Position numbers and translations under genes: made by a program. From Ptychodera flava (Eukaryota; Hemichordata; Enteropneusta; Ptychoderidae): a DNA stretch of 64,000 nt. Of the stretch, positions 1 through 14,600 are shown piece after piece. Positions within the stretch are counted from its first letter, which is position 1; each line of letters starts with the position of its first letter. The notes beneath the pieces are model-generated. The model was given only the letters and a program-made list of their open reading frames with translations, did not search any database and was not told the origin of the DNA. The stretch spans positions 31,316,296-31,380,295 of the forward strand of contig NC_091945.1 in the NCBI RefSeq assembly GCF_041260155.1, given 5' to 3'.

Positions 1-2228
1 CACTTACATACCGGTAGTAAAAATATACCTGAAGTTTCATAAACTTTTACTGGCTGCCCCACACATGCCAGACTAAGTTACAGCATGAATGCACCATGTT
101 TAGGCCATTTTTCGAAGAACCTTGATTATCCGATTAGGCTTCACCATGCACCATATGTATGCATCACTAAACTATGCATGAAATATGTACTATGCTAGAA
201 AATAAATATTAACCCCAGAAAGGATTGTTTAAGTATTCATTATCAATGGGAGCTGCAGAAAGTTTTTGTATTAAAGCACTGAGTCATTTAATATGAACTG
301 CAGAACATTGTGTCATTAAATATTATCAACACAGTCAATATGAACTACAGAACTTAATCTGGTTGTATTATCAAAATGCCCAGCATTTCTTGTTAAATAT
401 TTCTGCTGTATTCTGACTGTTATAACATTGATGCACTGAAAAATCAGGTATCAAATAGAAATGTCTGCAACTGAGCCAGTGGCTTTGCTTAGAAACTGTG
501 ATTTCAAATCTTATAGTATGGCAATATATCAGTCAACCCTCATATTGTACATAAAATTATTTGAATGTATTATTGAGTTTGAAATGAAACGGTTGTTCAT
601 CACTTAGAAAAATGCTGTGCTCTTTAGCAATAAATAATGTTACGCTGAAAGCAATTGTATCCATTTTTTCAAATTTTGGGCATTTTTTCTAAATGGAACA
701 TGCTTGGCCATCACATATTTCATCAAACTCTTGGATTGATGCCCTTTGCTTCATACAGTAAGGGCTGTATGTAATAAAAAATGGTTCAATGACTGAATTA
801 CAGGTACCAGATATGCCAGAAATTACAGTACATTATTGTAGTGTGAGCATTTTGTTTACCGTATATGAGGGAACTATTATAAAAATAAAAATATAAACCC
901 ACATCTGACCAGTCATTGTAGAGAAGTCAATTTAGTAACAGAAGAAACATCCTCTGTGAAATTTGTCTATTAGTAAATAACGTCAAAAGTTAGTAACTTT
1001 GTCTTGTTTGTCTTGTTGTTTCAGTAAGGGAAAATAGGAGAATGAAAACACCTGGAACAGTAATAAATTATATCACAGTCTACCCAATTCAACAACTCTG
1101 CATTTCCATTATCTCTGATAATGAAGTATGTAAACCACCAGTTTATTGATCATGTCATTTCCTATAGACAGAAAGATGATTTACCAGTACTTTCCACTGA
1201 CAAGATGTCTATTGTATGCCAAAGCTGTATAGACAAGTGCTGGCTACCAAGTGAAGTACCTGCACAGTGTGCCCGTAGTTCCGTAGTTCGTCATTTTACT
1301 GGCTACTTTTACCAGTTTTCCATTCAATCAGTAATTCATTTTTCACTCTGCCTTTTTGTACAATTCTGCATGTTAATGTAGCTTATCAAACACCTGTAAA
1401 TCAAATTCCAAGGGTGTTTGCTTTGGATCTTTCAAAGTATAAAACTCAAATGAAATAACGCAGACAAGTATTGAACCATGAAGTTGGGTCATTTAGAATC
1501 CATTGAGAATATAGGTATGTCTGATAGCATTTAGTGTCAGTGACCACAAGTAGTTTGCGTTAGTTGTCAAAGTTTACTGATTTTCCATATTGTATGCGAG
1601 GTTTTCTTTGGAATATCCTGAGGATTCTGTACAGCAGTTTGCAAGATTGTTGAAGATTCGCTGTCTGTTGTGGTTGTCACAAACAGTCGGTACATGTATA
1701 TATTTATTGTGAGGAAGCGTTGCGGTGACATGTTGTGGATTCATATAAGACTGTGTGCAGAAGGTTCAAAGTCTTACGAAGGCACAAGCACCCTGTTCAG
1801 ATGTTATGCCACTTACATAGGGATGTGTCACCTAGCCCGTCAACCTGTCTGCAATCTTTTTTCAAAACCAATCATATAGTTGGGGTTTTAAAATTTTCTA
1901 CTTATGACTGGGAAATGTGTACATCAGGGGTCAGTTTCTTTTCTAATTGACTAATTTCATTAAACTACGACTGAACTCCTCTGCAATGCTAGTTTTGAGT
2001 GTTTATATATGATACTTTTAATATCAGATGACCACAGTGATGATCTCAGTTCTAAGGATATACCACAATTTCAGAAAAAATTGTCCTCAGCAAAATTAAA
2101 TGGTTAAATGTGTTATGTGATGACTGATTTTTCTTCTACAGAAGAAAAAGAGTGCATTCTGTGTTATTGAAGTCTTACCATAAGGCATACTGCACAGATA
2201 TTAATGCAGATTTCATTTATTTTTCAAG
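1..2228. other. Upstream / 5' non-coding region
   Basis: No gene can be supported here. The sequence is AT-rich, and the short open frames have no recognisable domains and biased, non-coding-like composition. It ends in a pyrimidine-rich run followed by CAAG at 2225-2228, which looks like the splice acceptor of the first coding exon. The region is therefore probably a 5' intron of the MBD5/6-like gene rather than its promoter; the true promoter may lie outside the window. Confidence 0.5.
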
Positions 2229-2683
2229 GGTGCGCGTCCGAAGACCAGCAAACCGGACAAGACAGAGTAAATGGATTTCCACATCACCGATGATTCTGTA
2301 GACTCACATTAAAAGAAGTTACGGCATTTATATTGATAATGACTTCCCAAATTGTCACAGACGCCTCAGAAGATACCTAGACGCTTGCACTAAATGGAAA
2401 ACCAAAGACATGATGTAATTGAGCTGAAATTGTAGCGTTACTCTGTAGTAGATTACAGAAAACTTTCGGGGGAAATAATCTCATCGACCGTCATGAATCT
2501 GAATCAGGGAAACCCCTCGGAGGGTGACGGCAAGAAGGAGGGGGAAGAGAAGGAGAGGGTAGAAGAGCAGCGTGAACAGCAGCAGCAGCAACAGCATGAT
2601 TCATTGCAGTCAGGAAAGGAGTTTGTGAAAGTACCATTTGGATGGCAGAGGCTGGTAGAAAATGGCAGTGTGGTTTACGTAAG
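2229..2683 (+). CDS. MBD5: MBD5/6-like exon with leader and start of MBD domain
   Basis: An acceptor at 2227-2228 opens this exon. The first 264 bases are leader, with an in-frame stop (TAG 2433-2435) upstream of ATG 2493. Coding sequence runs 2493-2683 and ends in phase 2 at a GTGAGA donor. It encodes residues 1-63: an acidic/basic, Gln-rich start with a short CAG-type run ([11 protein letters not shown]), then the first strands of the MBD domain. The ATG is chosen because it is the first in frame after the stop. Confidence 0.85.
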
Positions 2684-5600
2684 GTGAGAAATATTTCTAA
2701 AATTTGATGGGCTTTGCTAAAATAAGTGTAAACAGAATTCAAACAAGTTAAATAGTTTGATAATAAATTTCACAATAGGGCTGAGCCAATAAGCTCGCAC
2801 AGAGTAAGATTTGAAATGTATATTCAGAAGTGACAGTTAACAGTTTACTTTGCTCGAAAAAAATATTTTAAAGATACTCTTATTCGTCACAGGTGCTAGG
2901 TGTTAGTGGCCAAGTACAGCAGCTAGCCAAGCCACGCTGCCTAGGACAGTGACCCTTGACACAAGTCATGATGGCTAGCACTGCTGTCAAAGGGTGTTAT
3001 ATGTGTCATCCCAAATGGAAATATATTGATGTGTTTTAATTAATTTCAAATCCTAAAAGTCATCTTAGTAACTTTATAACTTTATCGCAAGCATATATGG
3101 ATCAAAGTAAAAAATCAAAAGCGGGGGCTGTATGATGTGCAGTGATGCATTCACAAGCAATATGGGATTACAATGGCAGTGACTATGTGGTCAAGGAGAA
3201 AATTCTTATTGTACTGCAGTGATGTGTATGTATCAGTGAGCTACTAAGCTAAGCGTGAGCTAATATTAAATGTAAAAAGAAAAAGCCAAGCACTAAAGAC
3301 AGTGAACCAAAGTGACTTAGTTGTCAAATGCAAATTAATGTCTGACTTGATGACTGAGGGGTTCATCACAAGATTAAGATAAAGTTAGCATTTGGGTTTT
3401 GGATGTTATTGTTATGCTGAAATGGATGTTCTTCATTTGACTACAGACAAGAAATACTTTTGACTGGAAGTACATGTTACATATGCAAAGTACATTAAAA
3501 ACAGCATTTCTGTTCAATCATGGACATCTTTTTTGCAAATTATTTTCTAATAATGGCAATATATCACTCCTGTATTACTCCTGTTTGTGTTTAAATAATT
3601 TCTAGTGTATTCAACAATTTTTGATTATTGATTATCAGATTCTGCTCTAATACTTTTCACCTTAAAACCTTTTTCCTGCCAAGTCCATCACCATCCATCC
3701 TTCCATCTCAGTAAAAAGCCGTACTGAGTCAAATTCATGTTTTCACAAACTTGGCATGCGTTGTGTACAAGAATGTACTGTACTTGTGCACAGCTTGGAG
3801 CATCTTAAAACTCACTGAAACATAGTGTGTGTGACTGGACTGCTATGGTATATCAACTTTACTGAATTTCACTGACTGTGCAAGCTTCTTGGCACCCAGA
3901 AAATTGATGGGAATTTCCATTGACATGGCAGGATTAGTGTTAAAAATAAAAGCCTTGCCAGGATTTTTCAATACACTTCTGTTATGGTACCAGGATAAAC
4001 GCATGTTCAAATGCAAATCTACTTTCACCACAATTCAAAATAGAAAGCAGCCTTATTCAGTCGTTTAATAGCGTATCTGAAAAAAACTGAATTTATTTTT
4101 TGTGAATTGACAATAGCTATAAATAGTTCTTGTTTAGAACAATTTATATTCACAAACTGTAATCTAGCAAAGAATGAGGTATGAAAAGATGCTTTCATAT
4201 TTTGAGACATGTGCCTGGTAGTACTTGCAACTTGAGACGCAGGACAGTCATTTCAGTCAAAAAAACGACGATGACAATTTAATTGTGATAATGTTATTCT
4301 TTGTATATGGAAAATGACATTGTTATTAAATATTGTTGATATTTTAGTTAAATTTTACCGCATTATAGCTTTCCTCAGAAACCAATCAATGACGTCCTTT
4401 ATTTGTTTAGCAGTGAATGCTCTAGTCTTCTGTAGAGATATGACACTATAGTTGTAGTTAGTCAGAAATGAAGCAGTGAGGGATGTTTGTAGGTGTTCAG
4501 TTTTGTATCCCATCCACCCACTGATATTATGGTAATTGTTTCATGGTTGCTGTATGTAATTTTCCATCATCTGCCTGCAATACTTGGCAGTATTTTTGCC
4601 GCTCAGTTATAAAAGATAGCATTGAAATTTCATTTATCGAGTGGCATTGATCAACCTACATTCCCAAAGTGGCACAAATATCTAAATTAGGAAGAATTTT
4701 ACATTATTTTTTACAAATGCATAATTCTCTGTCATAAAATTACCGTATTTACAACCTATGCATACTTGTGTAGTGTTCTTGAGATCTTGGTGATGTTGAA
4801 CTTGTTTGAACACCTTAAATAGCTCCTCATATTGTACCAATCAACAGCAATGAAATTGTTCTGTGTTTGAATTATGTATCTAAAATAGACTAAGATACTT
4901 GAACAACTGCCGAGAAGTAGGTATATGGTAATATATTAAGCCTGGTTGTTTCAATGAGGTAATTTGAACTGCTTTCAATGGGCGCTGTTGGTTAATGTGC
5001 AACCATATTGTATTTGAACTGTGACCCTTCGAAGAATGAATGGTTTTGGATAGTCTTTTGGTGACAAAATCAGGGTCATATGCATATATCTTTTACATAA
5101 AGTATATGATATACCCAAAACCGATGCTGCCTGTTAATTGTCATGAATATTTCCAACAAGAGTTATCATAAGTTTCATAAAGGAGCTCTTTGAAGGAGTG
5201 TCCATTTTAAAAAGGTCTATTCAACTGGATAACTGAAATGTACTTTAAGAAAGATAAACAGAACTGTTGCAGCTTTACAAAACTTGTATCACTCTATACC
5301 CTTGTTGTGATGGTTGTCTTTGGCCCCCTAGAGGTAGTATGTGTCTTGAGAGTGAAAGACTTATACTTTTGCACAAACTTTCCTCAAGGAATCTTTCAAC
5401 CCTTCTCTTTCAAAATAAAAAATAAAATATGGGGTCACCATGGAAATTTTGGTACTAGAGACACAAATTATTCAAGATTTATCGATGTTTGACATTTAAA
5501 ATAGCTGCCATCCCTGTTTTAAGGTGGTTGGAAAGGCTAGAGCGTCAGTTATAAATTTCAACAAAACTATTAAAATATAAAAGTAGTCAACATTCTATGT

Positions 5601-8600
5601 GGAATAAAAAAAACTAGACATTTAGGCACAAAGGCATTGCAGAGTTATAGCCTGTCAAAACTTCTGAAAAACTGACCAAATAAGAAGAAGTTGGGGAGTC
5701 TTTAGTGTATTAACTATGGTAGAGGTCCCCTAGCTTTTAATAAAATGTTTGAAAAGGGAAAGTCATTATTTGCTATTTTTCAGGAATGTTTGACAAGGTG
5801 GTGCTGGCATTCAGAGTGAGTGGCTGCTATTGTAAATGCATTTTTAGATTCTTTGAGTGTCAAAGAGGTGTCAAAAGTGAGATCAACCAAAAAAACTGCT
5901 CTATGACTTCAAAAGAGGGGTGCAAATATGGCTTGTTTTCAACATTTTTGACAGAATAACAGTTTTCCTACATAATTGTATACCAATTTAATCCAACTTT
6001 GAAATGAGATATGGACATGGAATTTTTACAGCCTATTAACAATGTTACAGATAAGATTTGTAAGGCTAAATTTACCTGTATTTGAAGTACTTTTTGAAAA
6101 ATCGAATTTTGAAATTTGAAAGAATTTTTAATAATTTTTTGATATATAAACCCATGTAAAATCATAAAAACAAATTTTATTTACAAATCCTGCCGTACAA
6201 ATCTTACAATAAATAGTGTCAACATATTTATAACTAATTTGGTAATATTAATACTATCCAATTATTATTAAATTCAAATATGTAAAAAAATATGAAAATT
6301 TAAGTTTTTATATTGATTGGTGTCATATTTCAAAATCATGGCTGCAAATATACAATTTTAATCACAACTGGAAGTTGTGATATAGAGGTGGTTTCAACCG
6401 GTGTTTGATGTCGTCCATTTCCGTAAACGACAAAAAGTCAAAAACTGCTGAACAGACTGCGTTGATATTTGGTACAGATACATAGACTGGTTCCAAGGTT
6501 CCAATTCCGAAAAATGGAGCCAAACGGAGCGGAGGTTATATAGTTTTGGGAAATTTCTAACCCCCTTTTTAACTAATTGATTTTAGGGGTCTTTCATATA
6601 TGTAGTTTTGGAATGTACACCAATCCTGCATTGTGGACTGTTTTATGAGTTGTGGAACAGAAATGAGGTTTTGATGAATGTTAGAAATATGCAGGATGGC
6701 TGATTCAAAGTATAAGAGATTTCTATGCTCTTTTGGGTATCAAAAGCATAAAAAAAACCATATTTCATAGTTTAGATTCTCACTTTTGAGATGACCCTAA
6801 GCATTTGTTATGTAAAACATCCTTGAGTCATATACAGACTTTGACATTCCTGAGATTAAGTATCCACGACCTCACATGTTACAGTCTTTCACTACCATGG
6901 TATGGCCCAAACCCATTGTTATCAATGGTGAGTGTGGACCTGTCTACAGGAAATTGGGGTGAACAGGTTAGACAATGCCATGATAAGTTGTAGGTTAGTT
7001 ATCAAGGTAGCACCAGCATAGAGTCCTACGCATGTCCATGTGTTCTCACAGGAAATTACAGGGAAAAAAATTATTTGAGAAGTTTCTCTCCTTTAAATAG
7101 AAGTATATTACAATTTAAACCTGTCATGGATGGATTGCTCTCAAATGATCTGAAACACAGTTATTGCCCATTAGCAACAAGTCTATAGCAAGATTTATGT
7201 ATAGTTCATGGACTTACACAAGGTATTAGACAAAAGATGACCATGACTTTGCTACTTTTCAACATTTATTTCATTCAGATTTCCTCAGCTTAGTGTATAA
7301 TTTTGTAATCTTAATTACTGTCAACTTAGCTTTACTAACTTATTCTAACCTCATTATTCTTACACTACTGTTATACCGAGATGCATATATGATTGTCACT
7401 TAACAAACAATTTACAAATATGTCTTCTGCTTTTTTCTCCATATACATATACATGTCCCTTTTCTCATAAAAATGGGCTTAAAATCGCAATGTGAAAAAT
7501 AGTCTTTCAGCTGTATGTTGCTCATTGACTTCGTGGTCTGTCTAATTAGTCCCCACGGACACCGTCCGGGGGGGACTTATAGGTTTGGTCATGTCCATGT
7601 GTGCGTGCCTGCGTCCGTGTGTGCATCCGTCCATCTGTTCACGCAGATATCTCAGACATGCCCTGGTCAATTTCTTTCAAACTTTGCACAAGGATAGTAC
7701 CCTACCCCATACAGATGCACGTCGATTTGGCCATGTTAGAGGACTTTTTAGTTTACACCACCATAGACTACCATGTATAAGTCAGCTGTCTATAGAATCC
7801 CATGTATAAGGCCAAGTAAAATAAAAATTTAGTTTCTCATCATATTCATATTGCAAAAAGGATTCAGTGACACAGTTTTTAGTCCCCATGGATGAAGTCC
7901 AGGGCCTTATAGATTGGGTCATGTCCCTCCGTTCACGCAGATATATCAAATATTTTGACAAAATCTCCCATGACCTCAGTGACCTTTGACCTCAAATATA
8001 CATATTTGTCCATAACTCAGTAACCACAAGTGCTACACCCTTCATATATGGTATGATGGGACACCTTATGACGCCACATATTGTACCTCATTAATTATGT
8101 GCATATCTAATTTTGAGCGAGCCAATAGAGCTAGGTCTGATTTTTGGTATATAGGGATGACTTAGCAATTCAATTTTTTTTGACAAAATGTCACATGACC
8201 TCAGTGACATTTGACCTGAAATATACATATTTGTCCATAACTCAGTAACCACAAGTGCTACACCCTTCATATATGGTATGATGGGACACCGCATGACGCC
8301 ACATATTGTACCTCATTAATTATGAGTAGTTTCACAATGTGCCAGTTGTGATCAAGTGCCATTGGCGCTATTTTTATATCCTTTGGAGAAAATATTAACT
8401 AAGGGAGTTATCCTGAAAATTTGAACTAAATATCTTGATTCTAACACTTGAAACTTGACATTAACTGTGAGAAAAGAATTGGTGCAAAAATAGCCTATCC
8501 AGCCACCTTAACTCTTAGGAGAAAAATAAAATTGTCGATTTTCGAAAAAACTAAGAGGGTAAAAACTTTTCTTACACCAAGAGCTTTATCAACAATTGTA

Positions 8601-11600
8601 AAAGTTTGAGAGTCTGATTAGCTATCCCTGAGGCATGTTCTAACTAAGTAAGAATTTTAAAACAAAATGCTTGGGTTTATTAAGGCATCTTGTGAGACTG
8701 TCTGATGCTTTAGTATGTAAAACCAGCATTGAAAGCTGTTGATTTTTTTCCTTTGAATTTTTTAATTAAATGAATTTGTTTGGTTTCACTTCCAGCCCAA
8801 ATCAGAGTTTACTCACTTGTCTTGAAAATGTCAAGGGATATCTCCAAACTGACGGGACTTGCAAGTGTGGACTGGAGTGCCCTCTTGTGGTGCACAAAAT
8901 CTTCAACTTTGATGTCAATGTCCTCTCAAAGCAGAGGACGACTGAAGACCTGAAGAAAGACGATGCTCTCACAAATTTGTGCAATCATAAGAGGAAGATC
9001 ATTGCCATGGCAACGCTGCAAAGTAGCGTAGAGGAGCCACCTATCAAGACGAGTGGAGCACTCACAAATGCATGCATTGAAGAAACAGCACAGTCCAAAA
9101 TCAGAACTGGTAAGCAGTCTCAGATAATTAGTACATTTAGATTTGTTCTGAATTTCATACCCACTGACTTTACTTTCCCTACATTATCAGGTGTTTGAAA
9201 GAAAGTTTATTGATGCTCAAGAAACGCTGCCAACAAAATGGGTTTAAACTTTTGAAACTTGAACTTTGCATTTGCTAGCACTGAAGGTTTTGAAAGAGAA
9301 ACATTTTGTGCATATCAGAATTCTCCATTGATTGGAAATGGAAAGGTAATCTTCACAAATACTAAGGTTGATGTCTGAAGATTAAGAAAGCAACACTGCA
9401 GATAATTACTTTCAACGGAGATTGTAATTTACAGAGAGATGTAGACATTTCCCATTACAAATAAGCCAGAAGATATTTTCATAATTATATGATGTTGTTA
9501 CATCTTGTCAGTTTCCCTTGATGCAGTCCTTTTAGAAAGCTTAGGGTTGATAATTGGATAGCCAGTTGTCACACTGTCAATCTTAAGCAAATCCGTGTTA
9601 CTTTACAAATATTGCAAGAATTGAAAGTGTTTTCTGAAAATATGTGTTTAACCACTACTGACAGTGATCCAACTGTGATTTTGAAGATCTGTCATTATTA
9701 CAAATGGGGGACCATTTAATTTTTCACTCTGCTTTTGATTGCTAAATAATGTCTTTGGTGAATCAGGAAAATGTCAAGGAACATGTCAATGACGAAAACT
9801 CCTTGAATTACAGTTGACATGAAAGCATATCATGCCTGTCATGACGCTAAGCTTTTGTTTAGGACGCCTTTAACAAAATATACCTCCTAATAACAACACT
9901 GTATGACTTTTGTTATCAGCAGGAAGTACCATAATTTCAGTTGAACTTGAGTCATACATAGGTTTGTTTTTGTTTACAATGGCTGGTTGAATACTCATTC
10001 AGTGTTAAAAGGGTAAAATATTAAATCTATATTTATAACATAATTTTCATTTGTTCTGTTGCAGGTTCTTCAAGACAGGCATCGTCGAGAACTCGTCCTA
10101 GGGCACGTTCAAGAAAGAAAGCACCAAACCCCAGTGCACTACATCACTACCCAAACATGTCAGTGTATGAACTGCTAGCAATGAGAGGTGAAAGGCCTCC
10201 GTCAATAACCAATTTACACCCATCGTTACCAAACATACCGTTTGATCATCATCTTCAGCAGCACAGCATCCAGGTGCAGCAGTTCCAAATACAGCAGCAA
10301 CTCCAGATGATCCAACAGAAGCAGCAGCACCATCACCACCAACAGCAGCATATGTCTGGCTGCCTTGACCCACAGAATCCTAAAATGAACTTTGACCAGA
10401 GAAGCATGTCTCCAGCTTCTGCCAAGTCACCGATGAGGTCTCCTCTTCATTCACCTCTTCGGTCTCCGTCAACAAAATCACCAATAAGGAATCCGTTTGA
10501 TTTTATCATGCCAGAGGTAAATCCGGACTGTTCTGTGGATCCAGCACAAAGAACCCTTGGCAATCCTTTCATGAAAACATCACCGATGAGGAAAAGTCCA
10601 GTTTGTGCAGGCTTTCCTTCCACCCCAACCCTGCGGCAAACACCCAGTCCAGGGAGGTCATTGCCAAGTCCTAGTCTGTCAATTAACAAACAACGTAGCC
10701 CCGTTTCTAGTGAACGCAGCAATTCCAGTCCTCTTCAAAGTCCAAGAGAGACAAACCCAAATGTTGGGTCAGTTAGGAGTAAATCTGCCACTGAGGACTC
10801 ATCTGGGAATGGAAATGTTCCTGTCACTATACCGTTACCCAGCAATTTGATGCTTCCAGCAACCAGACAACAGCAGTCTGAGAATAAAACTACCACAGGA
10901 ACGCCCGGGCCAGATACAAGTTGTGGCACATCAAGTCCCACTCCAACAACAGAGTCTGTGACCACCACCACAGCCAGTCAAGGCAACCAAGCTTTGCTTT
11001 CCTCAGTGCTAACAAAACTACTTCCATCTGCTCCCATCTCAAGTACTACGGAAAAGATCCTTTCCACCATGAACCCAGCAACATCATTGCAAGGCAAGAG
11101 TGATTCAGTGATTCTGGAAGATAAAATGAAAACGTTCATCCAACAGCAGAATGACTTGACAAAGTCGCTGCTAAATAACTATGTCCAACAGGCGAATGAG
11201 ACAAAAAGCAAACCAGGTATGGCAGGAATAACTCTGCAGCAGATTTTCAGCCAGCAAAACCCAGTCGCGTTTCCAGCAAGCAGTTTGTTGTCGGCAGCTG
11301 CCAAAGCACAGATGGCCAGTCAGTCATCTCAAGCCAACACCACATCCCTCCTAACAAATCCAACGGACACTGGAAGTTCAAGGACTTCCATGATTTCTGG
11401 AATGGGAATGGAAATTCCCAGCTCAGCGTGTAGCAGTGGAGATGGTGTTTCTTCGGCAGTTTCGCTGACAAATGTGTTGCCAACAAACACCAGTGTGCAG
11501 CTTACTCAGACTACTCAATCCACAAGTGCACATACTGGCCGACCCACCGACCAGGATAAATTGAAGTGGACCACCAAGGTGAACAATGTTTCCAAGGGTG

Positions 11601-14600
11601 GAAATCCACACAACATGATGTTTGGTTCCGTAAAAGTAAGTTCAAATTCGTTTGTGCCACCTAGACAAATGACTGATATGTCCATAATGAAATTAAACAC
11701 TGCCATTCTTGGGATGAAAAGTGGACAAAAACTCTTGCATGGGAGTGTGATGGATAAATCTCCGATAGAATGTCTAGAAAGCACTGTTAAAAGCATTGAA
11801 TCTTACAAAGAAGCTGATGTTGTTACCAACTGCACAGCCGATTCAGGGTCAGTCACTTCTGAGCTATCTCATGTTAAACTTTCTGATTCTGTGCTTGTAC
11901 AGGAAACTGAAAGTTCAATTCCAAAGTGTCCAAAAGTGGTGTGTCTCAAACCGGCCAGCTGGTTAATACTGAAATGATGGTTGAAGGGCAACCTCTCCGA
12001 GAGCAAATGAACGTCTCCCCGAGACGCGATTTTTATGGTCCAGCTCATACTGTTAGTAGTGGGATGAACTTGATGAATGTTGCTAATGACAATCAGGGTG
12101 CAAAGACAGCGAATATGTTGGGCAATACTTTACCAAACCGAGATGGTGCTATTCATATCAGTGCATCCACTGGAATGCAAGCAAACAGAACAATGCCTGC
12201 AAACGTGCAAACTAGTTACCCTTTACAATACATGCAAATGAACCCGGCAGTACAGGGCGGTGCTATGGCCTTCCAGGGCAACTTCGGTGAGTTGAATCCA
12301 CAGCAGGTCAACCTTATGATACAACAGCAAACCATGTTCCAAAAACAGCAGCAGCTGCAACAGCAGCAGCAGCAGCAACAACAACTTCATAACAATGTGT
12401 TTTTCAATAAATCTATGCAAGTGTCTTGCAATGTTGGCATGCCAACAAACGCCAATGAACCCATGAACATGAATGTCGCGATGATGATGAATCCGGCAAA
12501 CAGGAACATTCAGGTGGCTGATGGCCGCGGTGTAGCAACCCCAAACATGCAACATTTCCCACCGGGTTTTATGGCCCATGGTGGCCAACAGCAACAACCT
12601 CAGCTGCCGCAGTGGTCACCCCAGCAGATGCAGCAACAACAACAACTACAGCAGCAGCTGCAACAACTCCACCAGTCCCCTTCATCCCTCCCTGCCCAGT
12701 TTGTGAACAATCCGATGAATCCATGTGATAATTTTGTCCCCATTGTACCGGCAGCGGCCAAGAAACAGATGCGACAGCAAGGAGGAAATTTGCCATTTAA
12801 CATGGGTCCCATGAATCTGAACAATCCAATGTTTTGTCAATTCCAACAACAAAGTAATAATAATCCGGGGAATATTCCTATGTCAAGGATGAATATGTTG
12901 AAAAATTTTACGACAATGAACAAGCAAATGTTTCCTATGCACCAACAGCAGCAGATAATGGGAGAAAATGTTGTACTTCAAAACAAGCCAAGCCCGGTTA
13001 TGAATCAGTGTACGGATCATAATGCCATGCAACAGATTATGAACCATAACTTTCAGATAAACCCTAGTCCCAATTCTGGGAATGTCAATGAAACAGCAAA
13101 TGTAGGACATCAGCAACCAAACAGGACAGTGCCTGTCACAAATCCAGTAAACATGTCAGGGAAAACATCCCCAAGAGGAGGAACAGGAGGGGTGACTCAG
13201 TCAAAGCCAAGGGGACAAAGGAAACCAAAGGAAAACCCTCTTTCACAGAGGCCAAAAAGCAATCCCTCCTCCTGTAATGCAGAAATCGATGCCATATATA
13301 AAGCAGTTGTTGATGCTGCCAACTCAGGTGTTCGGGTTGTGATCACAGGAGAGAAAAAGGGTGAAAGGTCATCCGCAGCTAAGGGTGATAGTTCAGCTGG
13401 TTCAAATGCAGAAACAGCAACGACAGAGACAACAACTTGCACAACTTCTGCAACACAAGCGTCATCTGTGTCTTCATCGCCGCCATCATTATCATCATTG
13501 TCATCATCATCATCAGCAGAACACAATAATGAGAGTGCCTTGACAAAACCTAGTCCAGAGTGTGACAGTTCAACTGCAGCAGCGAGTGAATCAGTGGATG
13601 TTCGCACTCCATGCTCTGATACTGCCCAGCAAAACCAACAGTCAGTTTCAGAGAACCAGCAGACAGGACAACACAACTCAACGCCGCAGGATTCAAATCA
13701 AAGTGACAATGAATTGAATCAGGATAGAACGAATGAAACAGAAAACTTTAAAAATGGAGATGTACAAACAAATGATGTAGATCAGTCAAGTACTAATGAG
13801 GGCAGTGCCTTGCCTGTCACAACTGCAAATAATTCTGTGGATATGGTGCACTTCAGGTGTGCTGAGGAACAAGCTGACAGCTCAAAAGGGACCAGAAATG
13901 GAAGGGTGTGTGATTCTGACATTGGTAAAAATACACCCACTAAAATGAGTACTAATGTTGATAACACTAAAAGTGAAACTACTTACAAGTCAAATAACTT
14001 TTCAGAAACTCACATGTTTGACAACATGGCTGGTTACCAGATTAATAACAGGGAGGCAGTACTCGGGAAGGAAAACATGAAAGACAGTAAAAGTCTGCTG
14101 ATGAGGCAACCTGAACACTCTGTTTTGGCCAATTTACATCACAGCAGTGATGCTGTGGACTCTCTGAGAAATGACCTGCATTTCGCTGAGGATGGTTGCA
14201 TGGATGGATATGATGATGGTGATGATGATGATGATATTTACGATGATGAAGAAGACGATGACGAAACTAATGATGCTGAAATGATTTCCAGGCAGATGGG
14301 AGGTAATTTATTCATTTTATATACTGCTGTAGAATTTGAGAGGCGCACTCTCAAGATACACAGAGTGTACTTTTTTAAATGCCTATTTGTGTGCCACAGA
14401 ATACTGAAAGTTTCAAGTTTTGGCATCCTTGTTGATGATTTTGTCATTCCTCTCAGGTCAGTAGTGTAGTTCTGCCAGCACACAAGGAAATTTCATGACA
14501 GGGCCGCACTGGGGGTATTTATTACCTGAAAAATTCTGCACTCAAAAGCAAAGCAAACCTGATAATTATCCTTTTTTGCCCGTTTGTAATTTACCGAGCA

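Larger units (their letters stand above)
2684..8795 (+). other. Intron 1 of the MBD5/6-like gene
   Basis: A 6.1-kb intron splitting the MBD domain. Most of it is AT-rich with no recognisable gene. It holds a hairpin-led repeat near 6359 and a truncated tandem-repeat element at 7548-8320, both listed separately. It ends with acceptor TTCACTTCCAG. Confidence 0.8.

Noticed and set aside
12223-12597. 124-codon minus-strand frame rich in Leu
   Set aside because: Reverse complement of CAG-type codons in the Gln-rich + strand exon.
13197-13676. 159-codon minus-strand frame opposite MBD5/6-like exon 3
   Set aside because: Shadow of the Ser/Thr-rich + strand coding region; composition mirrors it.
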